This document shows positions 17,668 to 27,693 of a DNA stretch of 47,166 nucleotides, piece after piece. The translations under genes were made by a program, and so were the position numbers. The notes under the pieces were generated by a model that saw only the letters and a list, made by a program, of their open reading frames with translations, did no database searches and was not told the DNA's origin. Numbering within the stretch: the stretch's first letter is position 1; every line of letters begins with the position of its first letter. The stretch covers positions 1 through 47,166 of the forward strand of contig CAIYKV010000035.1 in NCBI GenBank assembly GCA_903926855.1, in the 5' to 3' direction. Source of the DNA: an uncultured Bacteroidota bacterium (GTDB lineage Bacteria; Bacteroidota; Bacteroidia; Chitinophagales; Chitinophagaceae).

Positions 17668-19485
17668 TCAATAATCTATCTCCAGCTTCAGTCTGTCCCG
17701 GAGCTCTTTAATCAACGGATATTGCTCAGCAATATGTTCAAATTTCTGTTTGCTGTTTAAACGCATATGAGCGGGAATATCTTCCTGCTCTCCGGCTTCC
17801 ACTAATACATCAAATCCAATGGCCCGGTTATTGAATTCTTTGTGCAAATGATCCAACAACATCATTTTTTCCTGCTCTACAAATTTCTGAGAGGTAATGG
17901 CACTAACGGTAACAGTAAACCGGAGTTCATTATCTATTACCAGTCTGGCAGATTTAAAGGTGCCGGCAGAAGAATGTTTTAATTGTTTTTCCAGCAACAC
18001 TGTATATGCCTGCCAACACTGTTGTAGCCTTTCAATAGTCAATACTTCTGCTTCTTTTACTTCTTCAATGGCATATTGATCGCCATACTTTTCTCTTAAT
18101 GCTGTCAGCAAATTTTTCTTTGGGCCATTTGCTGTAACCGGTTGAGACTTTGTCGGCGAGGCAATGGGTTTGGGGATGGAAGGTTTTGTTACAAGAACCG
18201 TTTGCTGAGTTGTTATAGAAGGCGGAGCTGGTGTAACTGAATGTTCAATCGATAATTTTGCTCCGTTTTGTGTTGGGAGTTGCGCTGTTTTTTGCTGAAT
18301 GGAGGGCAAGGGCTTTGTTCTGAAAGCTATCGGTCCGTCAAGGCGTTTTTTTTTAACAACAGTGCCGTTTTCCAGGGAAAGTTCAATTGCCTGTTGCAAA
18401 AAGTTTAATTTGATCAGGGTTAGTTCAACATGTAATCGTTTATTCCTGGCCATTTTAAAGTTGATCTCTGCCTCATTCAAAATATTCAATGCACTCACGA
18501 GATAAGATATGCCCGTGTTTGCGGCTGTGCTGATATATTTTTCCTGTTGTCCTTCTACTACTTCTAGTAAAGCGGCAGATTTAGGGTCCTTGCATACAAG
18601 CAGGTTACGGATAAATTCGGCAAAGCCATTGATCACCAAATCACCTTCAAATCCTTTGCGGTTTATTTCATCAAATAAAAGCATCGCTGCTGCCATATCC
18701 TGCAACTGCATGGCATCAAGCATCTTAAAATAATAATCCTCGTCAAGAATATTCAGGTGCTCTAGTGTATTTTGATAGGTAACGGTTCCATTGGTAAAAC
18801 TGACAATTTTATCCAATATGCTTAATGAATCACGCATACAGCCTTCACTCTTCTGCGCAATTACCTGTAATGCGGCTTTCTCTGCTTTGATTTCTTCTTT
18901 ATCAACAATTTCCTGCAGATGGATAACCGTATCATTATTGGTAATCCGTTTAAAATCAAAAATCTGACATCGGCTCAATATCGTGGGAAGGATTTTGTGT
19001 TTTTCAGTAGTGGCTAATATGAAAATAGCATAGGAAGGTGGCTCTTCCAGTGTTTTCAGGAATGCATTAAAGGCACTCGTACTCAGCATATGTACCTCAT
19101 CTACTATATAGACTTTGTATTTACCAGCCTGTGGCGCAAACCGAACCTGTTCAACCAGAGAACGAATATCATCCACTGAATTGTTACTGGCTGCATCCAG
19201 TTCATGAATATTAAGTGAAGTGCCTGCATCAAAAGATAGGCAACTGCTGCAGGTATTACAGGCTTCACCTTCTGGTGTCTGATTGGTGCAATTGATTGTT
19301 TTAGCAAGAATACGGGCACAGGTTGTTTTACCTACACCTCTGGGGCCACAGAATAAAAATGCATGGGCCAGTTGATTATTTCTGATAGCATTTTTTAGCG
19401 TGGTAGTAATATGCGATTGCCCAACCACGGTATTAAAATTCTGTGGGCGGTACTTCCTTGCTGAAACAATGAATTTATTATCCAT
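17668..19485 (-). CDS. dnaX: DNA polymerase III subunit gamma/tau
   Basis: A 605-residue clamp-loader subunit. N-terminal AAA+ ATPase: KYRPQNFNTVVGQ, Walker A GPRGVGKT at 47-54, zinc module Cys66, Cys76, Cys79 and Cys82, and Walker B VDEVHML. Domain III follows, then a Pro/Thr/Gln-rich linker (about residues 385-460) and a C-terminal segment that would contact the polymerase. It loads the beta clamp and organises the replisome. I found no obvious programmed slippage site, so a single long form is likely. An in-frame TTG at 19521 is upstream, but ATG 19485 gives the canonical N-terminus. Confidence 0.95.
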   Translation of the reverse strand: MDNKFIVSARKYRPQNFNTVVGQSHITTTLKNAIRNNQLAHAFLFCGPRGVGKTTCARILAKTINCTNQTPEGEACNTCSSCLSFDAGTSLNIHELDAASNNSVDDIRSLVEQVRFAPQAGKYKVYIVDEVHMLSTSAFNAFLKTLEEPPSYAIFILATTEKHKILPTILSRCQIFDFKRITNNDTVIHLQEIVDKEEIKAEKAALQVIAQKSEGCMRDSLSILDKIVSFTNGTVTYQNTLEHLNILDEDYYFKMLDAMQLQDMAAAMLLFDEINRKGFEGDLVINGFAEFIRNLLVCKDPKSAALLEVVEGQQEKYISTAANTGISYLVSALNILNEAEINFKMARNKRLHVELTLIKLNFLQQAIELSLENGTVVKKKRLDGPIAFRTKPLPSIQQKTAQLPTQNGAKLSIEHSVTPAPPSITTQQTVLVTKPSIPKPIASPTKSQPVTANGPKKNLLTALREKYGDQYAIEEVKEAEVLTIERLQQCWQAYTVLLEKQLKHSSAGTFKSARLVIDNELRFTVTVSAITSQKFVEQEKMMLLDHLHKEFNNRAIGFDVLVEAGEQEDIPAHMRLNSKQKFEHIAEQYPLIKELRDRLKLEIDY

Positions 19486-19595
19486 AACAGGGTTGCAAGA
19501 TAAGAATTTAGCAGTCAGCAATCGGCTTTCAACTAGGGCCTTTGTATGAATGTGTACAATTTCTATCCTTTTTTAAAAAGCTAATACCAGCAAAC

Positions 19596-20768
19596 TTATT
19601 TATACTCCATCTCCGGGTGTCGAACAAATGGCTGCTCTTTGTTAAATAAATATCGGAAAGTAATCATACGGCGACTTTGTATGCCGCCAAGACTTTTATA
19701 AATATTGATCATTTTTGGGTTCCAGTCGCCTGCCCAGCCCATTTCATATTGTGTGTACCATCCCTTACCCTGAATCAATAAAGCACATTCCTGGATCATA
19801 AAGCTATCGATACCCAATGCCTGGTATTTAGGCACTACGCCAAAAGCCAGACCGGTTAATCGTTTATTGTAGCCGGTTTTTTTCATCCAGAGTAAGTGTA
19901 ATTTTTGAAACCATCCCAGTTTACCATTAAAGTGCTTAAAGTATTGGTTAAGATCCGGGATATTGATGAACATGGCAATAGGGTCTTCCTTATAATAAGC
20001 AAACCAAACTGTGCGTTCATCCATAATGGGTTTCATGGTCTTGAATAATTTCACCACTTGTTCTTTGGTAATTTCTTTCGCCTCTCCGTGTTGCGCCCAG
20101 GCTGCATTGTAAACGGTGGCAAAATCTCCCGCATATTTATCCAGTTCACTCAGCTTTGCATGTCTTGCTTCATAACCCGGCTTTGCCTTGAACTTGGCAT
20201 GTCTTTCCGGAAAGCGGGCAGGCAAAGGATCATCCACGTTCATGTAATAATAATACTGGTTATAATAATTCTGAAAACCATAATTCGTAAATAATTCCTG
20301 GTAATAATCCGGATTAAATGACATTCCATACATGGGCTCGCTATCAAATCCCTCAACCATTAGTCCCCACCATTTATCCCGATCACCAAAATTGATAGGT
20401 CCATCCATGGCCTCCATCCCTTTTTCCTGTAACCAGGATTTAGCGATATCAAATAATGCATCTGCCACTTTCTGATCCGGAACACTATCAAAAAAACCAA
20501 TACCGCCTGTAGCAAAATCAGTCCCTTTATTGATATATTTTGAATTGGTAAATGCAGCAATTCTTCCAATCAGGTTCCCGTTATCATCTTTCGCTATCCA
20601 TCTACGGGTTTCCCCATACTTATAGGTTTTGTTTTTGGCAGGATTAAATACATCATTCACTTCATTATCCAAGGGGCGTATATAGGAAGGATTGTTTTTA
20701 TTCAGCAAAGCATTTACCAGTAAAAAATCTTTACCGGTTTTGCTGTCGGTTACTTCAATCAATTGCAT
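19596..20768 (-). CDS. GNAT-fold protein of unknown substrate
   Basis: A 390-residue protein with an acetyltransferase-like arrangement: RRWIAKDDNGNLIGRIAAF in the N-terminal half and TGLAFGVVPKYQALGIDS, a plausible acyl-CoA-binding block, near residue 315. The WNPKMINIYKSLGG block near the end is typical of GNAT tails. It looks like a long, two-lobed member common in Bacteroidota and annotated only as a GNAT-like protein. The central Tyr-rich stretch (YYNQYYYYMN) is notable. It is the last gene of the probable dnaB-rsmE-transpeptidase operon, 55 bases after the previous gene. Confidence 0.72.
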   Translation of the reverse strand: MQLIEVTDSKTGKDFLLVNALLNKNNPSYIRPLDNEVNDVFNPAKNKTYKYGETRRWIAKDDNGNLIGRIAAFTNSKYINKGTDFATGGIGFFDSVPDQKVADALFDIAKSWLQEKGMEAMDGPINFGDRDKWWGLMVEGFDSEPMYGMSFNPDYYQELFTNYGFQNYYNQYYYYMNVDDPLPARFPERHAKFKAKPGYEARHAKLSELDKYAGDFATVYNAAWAQHGEAKEITKEQVVKLFKTMKPIMDERTVWFAYYKEDPIAMFINIPDLNQYFKHFNGKLGWFQKLHLLWMKKTGYNKRLTGLAFGVVPKYQALGIDSFMIQECALLIQGKGWYTQYEMGWAGDWNPKMINIYKSLGGIQSRRMITFRYLFNKEQPFVRHPEMEYK

Positions 20769-20823
20769 ACCACACTGTTTTTATAAAGATACTATTTCAA
20801 GCATTACGATAAGCCTTCTGAAA

Positions 20824-22428
20824 TTACCTGGCAAACAATTTTTCACCCATTTTCTCATCATGGCCATAAATGTCTTTACGAAAATTCAGGACACCTGTTT
20901 GATCTACCCAACTGGTAAAGTATACCAGGAAAACCGGAACCGGTTTCTTAATGGTCACCCATTTTTCTTTTGAAAGATGCATAGCTTCATCAATAGACTG
21001 ACTGGTCCAACTGGTATCGGATCGAAGCAGATAAGCTGCAAATTTTTTAGGATCGGCAATGCGTATACAACCATGACTCAAACCCCTGCTGGATTGTGAA
21101 AACAATTCCCTGTTCGGGGTATCGTGGAGATAAATATTATAGTTATTTGGGAATAAAAATTTGACTAGCCCCAATGAATTACCTGGCCCGGGCATTTGCC
21201 TTATAATAGGAATTTTGCCACTGTATCCCGTTATTTCCATATGATTCTTAGACAGATAATTTTTATTTTTTTGAATGGAAGGCATTACTTCTTTTTGAAC
21301 AATACTTTCCGGTAGGTTCCAATAGGGACTGAAAACAACATATTTGAGTTTGCCACTAAAGATTACAGAACTATTGGCAGCAGAACCTACTATCACATTC
21401 ATGTCAAAATAAAGTTTGCCACTATCGTATACATGCATTTTGTATTCCGGAATATTTACCAGAATATAATTGCTGTCGTTGTCTGCAGGCATCCACCTGA
21501 CTCTTTCCAGGTTAATCAATAACTGACGTATCCTTTTGCTGATGGGTACATTGAGTTCAGCGATCATACGGTTGCCGATAACCCCATCTATACTCAATCC
21601 CATTCTTTTTTGAAAGGATTTGCAGGCAATCAGTAAACTTGAATCAAACAAAGCGGAACTGTCAGGCTGTGGCAAATCACCCAACAGAAGTAGTCTTTTT
21701 TTAATCCCGGTGATAATCAAAGAAGAATCACCTTTTTTGATAGGTTTTCGTAAATAAGCGATCGTATCTGAGCCAACTTTATTTTCAAGTGAAATGTATT
21801 TCGAAAGATATTCCTGTAATTTTTTATATTGCGAATTTTGAGGAGCATATTGATCGGGGTCAGTTGTTTTGGAACTGATGGTTGCATCCAGTAATGCCGT
21901 AAGATCAATTTTTTTTCTGGGGATAAACCAACCTAATTCAGCAGCATTGATATCACTTCCTTTGTATACTTTGGCAGCATATTCAAAAAACTGACCAGTT
22001 AGTAATAGTTCAGTTCTCAGGATAACAGATTCTTTTTTGCTCCGGTCCATTTTTTTTGTCTCCAGCGTATCTATTAACTTTTGTAGTTCCTTGTTAATAA
22101 TGGAACTATCCTGAAATTCAGCTACATAATTATTTTGCAGGTTGATGAAATTCCGGGCCTGCTCTGAAAGTCCTGCTGTATCAAACCAGGCGAACTCATA
22201 ATTTCGATGACTGTAAAAATCTTTGAATTGATCAATATATGATTCGTATTGGGCATTCCGGGCAATAAAATCGTCCAGGTAAAAACTGTCAATGAATAAA
22301 GAATTAAAAGAAGTTTTTTTAGTAATGCTCGTATCCCTTTTAGCAGCTCCTTTTTTATTTTTAAAATATTTGCAGGATTGAAAAAAAAGTATCGATGCAA
22401 TAAAAATAAATAAGGCTCTTGTCTTCAT
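20824..22428 (-). CDS. L,D-transpeptidase (YcbB-like) lipoprotein
   Basis: A 534-residue protein beginning with a lipoprotein signal; the lipobox FFQSC puts the acylated Cys at residue 19. A peptidoglycan-binding repeat (CKSFQKRMGLSIDGVIGNRM) precedes the YkuD catalytic domain, whose signature SHGCIRIADP holds the nucleophilic Cys. Such enzymes make 3-3 cross-links in peptidoglycan or attach proteins to it, in the periplasm. The long N-terminal region and domain order match YcbB rather than small ErfK-type enzymes. It is translated 33 bases after rsmE. Confidence 0.92.
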   Translation of the reverse strand: MKTRALFIFIASILFFQSCKYFKNKKGAAKRDTSITKKTSFNSLFIDSFYLDDFIARNAQYESYIDQFKDFYSHRNYEFAWFDTAGLSEQARNFINLQNNYVAEFQDSSIINKELQKLIDTLETKKMDRSKKESVILRTELLLTGQFFEYAAKVYKGSDINAAELGWFIPRKKIDLTALLDATISSKTTDPDQYAPQNSQYKKLQEYLSKYISLENKVGSDTIAYLRKPIKKGDSSLIITGIKKRLLLLGDLPQPDSSALFDSSLLIACKSFQKRMGLSIDGVIGNRMIAELNVPISKRIRQLLINLERVRWMPADNDSNYILVNIPEYKMHVYDSGKLYFDMNVIVGSAANSSVIFSGKLKYVVFSPYWNLPESIVQKEVMPSIQKNKNYLSKNHMEITGYSGKIPIIRQMPGPGNSLGLVKFLFPNNYNIYLHDTPNRELFSQSSRGLSHGCIRIADPKKFAAYLLRSDTSWTSQSIDEAMHLSKEKWVTIKKPVPVFLVYFTSWVDQTGVLNFRKDIYGHDEKMGEKLFAR

Positions 22429-22461
22429 AGATTGAATATACGTGATTCCCGTAAGGTAAAT

Positions 22462-23166
22462 CTACCTGTTGATTAACAATGTGGCCGCCACCACTCCGGC
22501 AGTTTCTGTACGTAAACGGGTTTCCCCCAAACTAATCGGGATATAGTTTTTCTCAAGGGCCAGCTGTATTTCGGATGGAGTAAAATCTCCTTCCGGGCCA
22601 ATCAGGATAAGGGTTTCAGAATAGCTTGGTAGGTCCCTGATAAAACACTTTTCTTTTCCTTTTTCGCAATGAGCAATCAATGTTTGCGCATAATTTTTTG
22701 CAGGAATCAATTGCTCGAAGAGTATCGGCACCTGTAAAATTGGCAACCATGTCTGTTGACTTTGCAACATGGCCGCTGTCAATATCCCGTTCATCCTGTC
22801 TGGTCGAAACCGGGTATGTTCTGTTCTTTTCGAAATAATGGGCAATATTTCGAAAACGCCTATTTCAGTAGCTTTTTCAAGAAACCATTCAAACCGGGTT
22901 GCGTTCTTTAAAAGGGAAATGGCAATGCTTATTTTTTTTACTGGAGGAGGCTGGTGTTCTGCTTTCTGCAATATGACCACCGTTTTCTTTTTGTCATCAC
23001 TTACAATAATGGCCGTTTGTAAAAGCCCTTTACCGTTTGTGATTTGTAATCCTTCCCCTGTTTTCATTCTGAGCACTTGTATACAATGTCTGCCAGACTC
23101 TTCGCTAAGCGTAAAATGAGTGCCTGTTTCAGGAAGATCCGGTTCGTAAAAAAAAGGAAGTGCCAT
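22462..23166 (-). CDS. rsmE: 16S rRNA (uracil-1498-N3)-methyltransferase
   Basis: A 234-residue SPOUT methyltransferase that N3-methylates U1498 of 16S rRNA, using S-adenosylmethionine. The N-terminal PUA-like part starts ALPFFYEPDLP. The C-terminal knot contains LIGPEGDFTPSEIQLALE and LGETRLRTETAGVVAATLL, the cofactor-binding loops of the family. It lies 27 bases after dnaB, in the same operon. Confidence 0.95.
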   Translation of the reverse strand: MALPFFYEPDLPETGTHFTLSEESGRHCIQVLRMKTGEGLQITNGKGLLQTAIIVSDDKKKTVVILQKAEHQPPPVKKISIAISLLKNATRFEWFLEKATEIGVFEILPIISKRTEHTRFRPDRMNGILTAAMLQSQQTWLPILQVPILFEQLIPAKNYAQTLIAHCEKGKEKCFIRDLPSYSETLILIGPEGDFTPSEIQLALEKNYIPISLGETRLRTETAGVVAATLLINR

Positions 23167-23193
23167 GGCTAAAAAGAAAGAAGGCTTGGTTAT

Positions 23194-24768
23194 TTAAAAT
23201 GGCGCATCGTTTTCAAATCCTTCATCAAAATCTCCGCCATTCATTTTGCTGCCTTTTTGAATAAAGAGTTTACCTGTATCGCCTCCGCCACCAGTTGCAG
23301 GCGGAACGGATGGACCTACTGGTTTCCAATTCGATCCCAGTCCGCCAATACCGCTGTCTCCATCCCATTCTTCAAATTTCTGAATATCGAGTTTTGCCCT
23401 GAGTTTAATGGTTTCTAGTGAACCGTTTCTGTGTTTAGCAATACGAATATGCGTTTCACCATGTGTGCTTTCACCCTGTTCATTGCTCATTACTTCATAA
23501 TATTCTGGTCTGTAAATAAACATAACCATATCCGCATCCTGTTCAATCGCACCCGATTCACGCAGATCACTTAACTGTGGCATTTTACTTTCTTTTCTTG
23601 TTTCCACAGCACGACTTAACTGGCTTAGTGCAATGATAGGAACATTTAATTCTTTTGCCAGGGCTTTCAGGTTACGTGAAATATTACTGATTTCCTGTTC
23701 ACGGTTACTGCCTCTGTCACCAGTACCACTCATTAATTGCAGGTAATCGATAATGATTACCCCCACATTGTGTTTGTTTACCAGTCTTCTTGCTTTGGCA
23801 CGAAATTCAAATATGTTGAGTGCAGCCGTGTCATCAATAAATATTGGCGCAGTTTCCAGTTTTTTAATACCCTTGCTCAGCAATTGCTCGTACTCATAAT
23901 TTTCTAATTTTCCCCGGCTGATTTTTTCCATTTTGATTTCACTCTCGGCACTTAAAATACGTTGCACCAATTGAGAGGCACTCATTTCCAAAGAGAAGAA
24001 CCCAACCGGAATGGGTTTGGTGGGATGCAGTGCCGCATTACGTGCCAGGTTCAGTGCAAATGCGGTTTTACCTACTGAAGGCCTTGCCGCCAAAATAATC
24101 AGATCGGTCGGCTGCCATCCGTAGGTTACTCTGTCCAGGGTAGCAAATCCACTGGGTACACCAGAAATATCTTCTGTTTTGGTTCTCAACTCATCAATAC
24201 GGTTAATTGTTTTGGCGAGTACATTGCCTATATCTTCAAAATTCTTTTTCAGGTAATTATTGGTGATATTGAACATTTTGGTTTCGCTATCATCCAACAG
24301 ATCAAATACATCTGTACTATCTTCATATGCATCCCCAATAATTTCCCCGCTGATGCGGATCAATTCTCGTTGTATAAATTTTTGTAAAACAATTCTGGCA
24401 TGCGCGTCAATATTGGCAGTAGACACCACTGCGTTGGTCAGTTTTGTTACGTAGTAAGGGCCACCTACCGCATCCAGTTGCTCCCGCATTTTCAACTCTT
24501 CTACAACCGTTAAAATATCAATGGGCATGCTCTTTTGCTGCAAACCCTGCATTGCTTTAAAGATCAGCTGATTCGCTTCTACATAAAAACATTCTGGTTT
24601 TACAATTTCGGTTACGGTATCAAATGCGCTCTTCTCCAGCATTATGGCACCCAGTACCGCTTCTTCCAATTCTTTTGCCTGTGGGGGAACTTTACCATAT
24701 ACCATGGTACTCATATCCATGGAAGTCTTTCTTCTCTTTCTGTCGGTATTTAAACTGGTAAGATCCAT
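23194..24768 (-). CDS. dnaB: Replicative DNA helicase DnaB
   Basis: A 524-residue hexameric helicase that unwinds DNA at the replication fork. The N-terminal domain (PPQAKELEEAVLGAIMLE) binds primase. The RecA-like C-terminal domain has Walker A AARPSVGKTA, Walker B VIIIDYLQLMSG and the arginine-finger region SQLSRAVE. No intein interrupts it. The last 45 residues are Gly/Pro-rich and acidic (GGLGSNWKPVGP to the end). It is the first gene of the leftward operon and faces the 443-base spacer that is a candidate origin. Confidence 0.96.
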   Translation of the reverse strand: MDLTSLNTDRKRRKTSMDMSTMVYGKVPPQAKELEEAVLGAIMLEKSAFDTVTEIVKPECFYVEANQLIFKAMQGLQQKSMPIDILTVVEELKMREQLDAVGGPYYVTKLTNAVVSTANIDAHARIVLQKFIQRELIRISGEIIGDAYEDSTDVFDLLDDSETKMFNITNNYLKKNFEDIGNVLAKTINRIDELRTKTEDISGVPSGFATLDRVTYGWQPTDLIILAARPSVGKTAFALNLARNAALHPTKPIPVGFFSLEMSASQLVQRILSAESEIKMEKISRGKLENYEYEQLLSKGIKKLETAPIFIDDTAALNIFEFRAKARRLVNKHNVGVIIIDYLQLMSGTGDRGSNREQEISNISRNLKALAKELNVPIIALSQLSRAVETRKESKMPQLSDLRESGAIEQDADMVMFIYRPEYYEVMSNEQGESTHGETHIRIAKHRNGSLETIKLRAKLDIQKFEEWDGDSGIGGLGSNWKPVGPSVPPATGGGGDTGKLFIQKGSKMNGGDFDEGFENDAPF

Positions 24769-25211
24769 ATTGTAATGTGTTCATTGGGGTTAGGGGAACA
24801 AAATCCTTCCTATTGAAAGGCTATGATTCCATGTTACGGAATTGTTACCAAACAAGTAAGGGGGAGCGAATATATGTGTAACCAAGCCGCTCCGGAAAAT
24901 TTTTTTCGCCAATTTTCGTCCACAGGTTATTCCTGCTCAATTCACAGTTTATTGCCCGCTATTCACACAATTTACTCCGCTTATCCACCAAAATCAAAAG
25001 TTTTCCGACAGCCACAGAAGGAAATGCACAAATACCTGTGAAGAAAGAATTATCCAAAAAATGCCAATTTTCAGATCGAAAAGCTGTAACTGTGAGCAGG
25101 GAGAATTCAGCGGATTTGTGTAAAATCCCCTGTATTTACGCTCTTCCGGGCCATTTCAAGGCGCATCAAATTATATCACCTATTTTTGCCATCCGAAAAG
25201 CGTAAGCAAAC
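24769..25211. other. Candidate replication origin: gene-free spacer with DnaA-box-like cluster
   Basis: This is the only gene-free stretch above 300 bases. Five 9-mers within one mismatch of TTATnCACA lie inside 167 bases: CTATTCACA (24959), TTATCCACC (24981), TGTGAAGAA (25037, reverse), TTATCCAAA (25050) and TGTGTAAAA (25117, reverse). A weaker TCGTCCACA is at 24917. A/T-rich tracts flank them. Genes point away on both sides (dnaB leftward, pheT rightward). The pheT promoter occupies the right end. I see no ORF or tRNA here. Origin function is inferred; an alternative is DnaA-controlled regulation of dnaB. Confidence 0.45.
25181..25188 (+). promoter_or_regulatory. -7 promoter element of pheT
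   Basis: TATTTTTG is an exact TAnnTTTG match, ending 24 bases before the pheT ATG. At the -33 position there is only TTTC (25154-25157), so the upstream element is imperfect. Confidence 0.6.
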
Positions 25212-27629
25212 ATGACGATTAGTTATAACTGGTTGAGCGAATATTTACCCGAAACCATTGAGCCTGAAAAACTGTCCAGGATACTCACTTCCATTGGTTT
25301 GGAAGTGGAAAGCATGGAAAAATATGAAAGCACAAAAGTAGGGTTGGCCGGACTGGTGATTGGAGAAGTAATGCAAGCAATTCCTCATCCCAATGCCGAT
25401 AAATTAAAACTGACCAAAGTAAATGTTGGTAAAGGGGAACCTTTACAGATTGTATGTGGTGCTTCAAATGTGGCAGCAGGACAGAAAGTTGTAGTTGCAC
25501 AAACAGGGGTAACTATTTACCCAGTAAATGGCGAGCCATTAACCATGCGCTTGGCTAAAATACGATCCATTGAAAGTTTTGGAATGATCTGTGCAGAAGA
25601 TGAAATTGGCATCGGAACCAGTCATGATGGGATTATTGTTTTACCGGATGATACAGTGGTAGGTAGCGCTGCTGCCGATTATTTTAAACCCTATACTGAC
25701 TGGATATATGAGATTGGTCTTACACCTAACCGGATGGATGCCATGAGTCATTTAGGTGTTGCACGTGATGTTTGTGCTTACCTGACACATCACCAGAAAG
25801 AAGTTCGCGCTGTGAGCCCTTTTGTAAATGCGTTTAAACCAGATGCGCCCAGTCAGGTAATTAAAGTAAGTATCGAAAATACGGATGCCTGTGCCCGGTA
25901 TGCAGGTGTAAGTATTCAGGGAGTGGAAGTTGCGGAATCGCCCCAGTGGCTTAAACAGCGACTGAGTTCTATTGGACTGCGGCCCATCAATAATATTGTA
26001 GACATCACCAATTTTATATTACATGAAACCGGTCAACCCTTGCATGCATTTGATGCAGATGCCATCAAGGGAAATTCTGTCATCATTAAAAACCTTTCTG
26101 AGGGAACTAAATTTGTGACACTGGATGAAAAAGAAAGGATATTAACGAGCGAAGACCTGATGATCTGTAATGCAGGCGAGCCTATGTGTATTGCCGGTGT
26201 TTTTGGCGGATTGCATAGTGGCGTAAAGCCTACTACCCGGAATATTTTTCTGGAAAGTGCCTGGTTTCACCCGGTAAGTATCCGCAAGACTTCTGTAAAA
26301 CATAACCTGAGAACAGATGCAGCTACCCGCTTTGAAAAAGGTGTGGATATTGCCAATACAGTAAATGTATTGAAGAGGGCCGCTTTGCTTATTAAAGAAA
26401 TTGCCGGAGGTGAAATTACCGGTGATATCATAGATGTATACCCAAATCCACAACCCAGGGTAGAAATCACATTAAAAAACCATTACCTGAAAAAACTGAG
26501 TGGTAAAAATTATCACTCAGATAAAATCAAACGCATTTTAACCAGTCTGGGTTTTGAAATTGTGCGGGAAGGTTTGGACGAATTACGTGTTGCTGTTCCC
26601 TATAGCAAACCCGATATAACCATCCCCGCAGATATCGTTGAAGAAATCCTACGAATTGATGGGTTGGACAATATCGAAATTCCTTCTTCTATTACGATTA
26701 GTCCTGCCGTTGAGCGTATGGGGCTGAAAGAAGTATTGAAAGATAAAATAGCCGGGTTTCTGGTAGGTCAGGGGTATTTTGAAATTTTTACCAATTCGAT
26801 TACAAATAGCAAATACTTTGATGAAGCAACCTTAGGTGTTACTGTTAAAATGATGAATAGCCTGAGTGCTGAACTCGATGTTCTCAGGCCTTCTATGATT
26901 GAAACAGGTCTGGAGTCGATTGCTTATAACCTGAACAGGAAAAATAATCACCTACGGTTTTTTGAATATGGAAAAACCTACAAAACAGAAGCCATAGGCA
27001 GTTACCAGGAGCAGGAGCATTTGTGTTTGTATACTACCGGTTTGGATCATGAGGAATCCTGGCGTGCGAAAAGTAAACCACAGGATTTTTATGGCCTCAA
27101 AGGATTGGCATCGGCTTTATTGGCGATTTGTGGATTGGAGTCGATCCAGTTCCTAAAAACGGGTGAATCTGGATTAAGCTTAGAACTCTATCACGGAAAA
27201 TTATGTGTAGGGTCTCTGATTGAAGTCAACAAGCATAAGCTACAGTCATTTGATATCAAACAACCGGTTTTTGTGTTAGATATCTACCTGGGCACTTTAT
27301 TGAAAGCGGTTGAAAAAAATAAGATCAGCTATAAAGAAGTCAATAAATTCCCGATCATGCAAAGGGATCTTGCCATGGTGGTCAGCCGGGCAACTACCTA
27401 TGAATCGATTGAAAGTTCCGTAAAAAAAATAAAACTATCCAAACTAAAGGATATGCGTTTATTTGATGTGTTTGAAAGCGATAAACTTGGGACAGATAAG
27501 AAATCAATGGCGGTCAGCTTTCTTTTTGCCGATGAAGAAAAGACCCTGACAGATAAAGAGGTAGACGGTATGGTGGCAAAATTGATTCAGGGTTTTGAGA
27601 ATGATCTGATGGCAGAGATCAGGAAATAA
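25212..27629 (+). CDS. pheT: Phenylalanine-tRNA ligase beta subunit
   Basis: An 805-residue subunit of the (alpha-beta)2 enzyme that charges tRNA-Phe. Order of domains: N-terminal TISYNWLSEYLPE, the tRNA-binding OB fold (VVIGEVMQAIPHPNADKLKL to about residue 150), B3/B4 editing domain, B5 (about residues 400-475), the catalytic-like core, and the C-terminal FDX-ACB anticodon-binding domain (FPIMQRDLAMVVS to the end). pheS is not in this window. The first gene of a nine-gene rightward run. Confidence 0.97.
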   Translation: MTISYNWLSEYLPETIEPEKLSRILTSIGLEVESMEKYESTKVGLAGLVIGEVMQAIPHPNADKLKLTKVNVGKGEPLQIVCGASNVAAGQKVVVAQTGVTIYPVNGEPLTMRLAKIRSIESFGMICAEDEIGIGTSHDGIIVLPDDTVVGSAAADYFKPYTDWIYEIGLTPNRMDAMSHLGVARDVCAYLTHHQKEVRAVSPFVNAFKPDAPSQVIKVSIENTDACARYAGVSIQGVEVAESPQWLKQRLSSIGLRPINNIVDITNFILHETGQPLHAFDADAIKGNSVIIKNLSEGTKFVTLDEKERILTSEDLMICNAGEPMCIAGVFGGLHSGVKPTTRNIFLESAWFHPVSIRKTSVKHNLRTDAATRFEKGVDIANTVNVLKRAALLIKEIAGGEITGDIIDVYPNPQPRVEITLKNHYLKKLSGKNYHSDKIKRILTSLGFEIVREGLDELRVAVPYSKPDITIPADIVEEILRIDGLDNIEIPSSITISPAVERMGLKEVLKDKIAGFLVGQGYFEIFTNSITNSKYFDEATLGVTVKMMNSLSAELDVLRPSMIETGLESIAYNLNRKNNHLRFFEYGKTYKTEAIGSYQEQEHLCLYTTGLDHEESWRAKSKPQDFYGLKGLASALLAICGLESIQFLKTGESGLSLELYHGKLCVGSLIEVNKHKLQSFDIKQPVFVLDIYLGTLLKAVEKNKISYKEVNKFPIMQRDLAMVVSRATTYESIESSVKKIKLSKLKDMRLFDVFESDKLGTDKKSMAVSFLFADEEKTLTDKEVDGMVAKLIQGFENDLMAEIRK

Positions 27630-27693
27630 AAAGCGTGAATAACAAGTACAGTAAAAATGCATCATTTTAATCCCTTGCCGTTATCTTAGAGAG

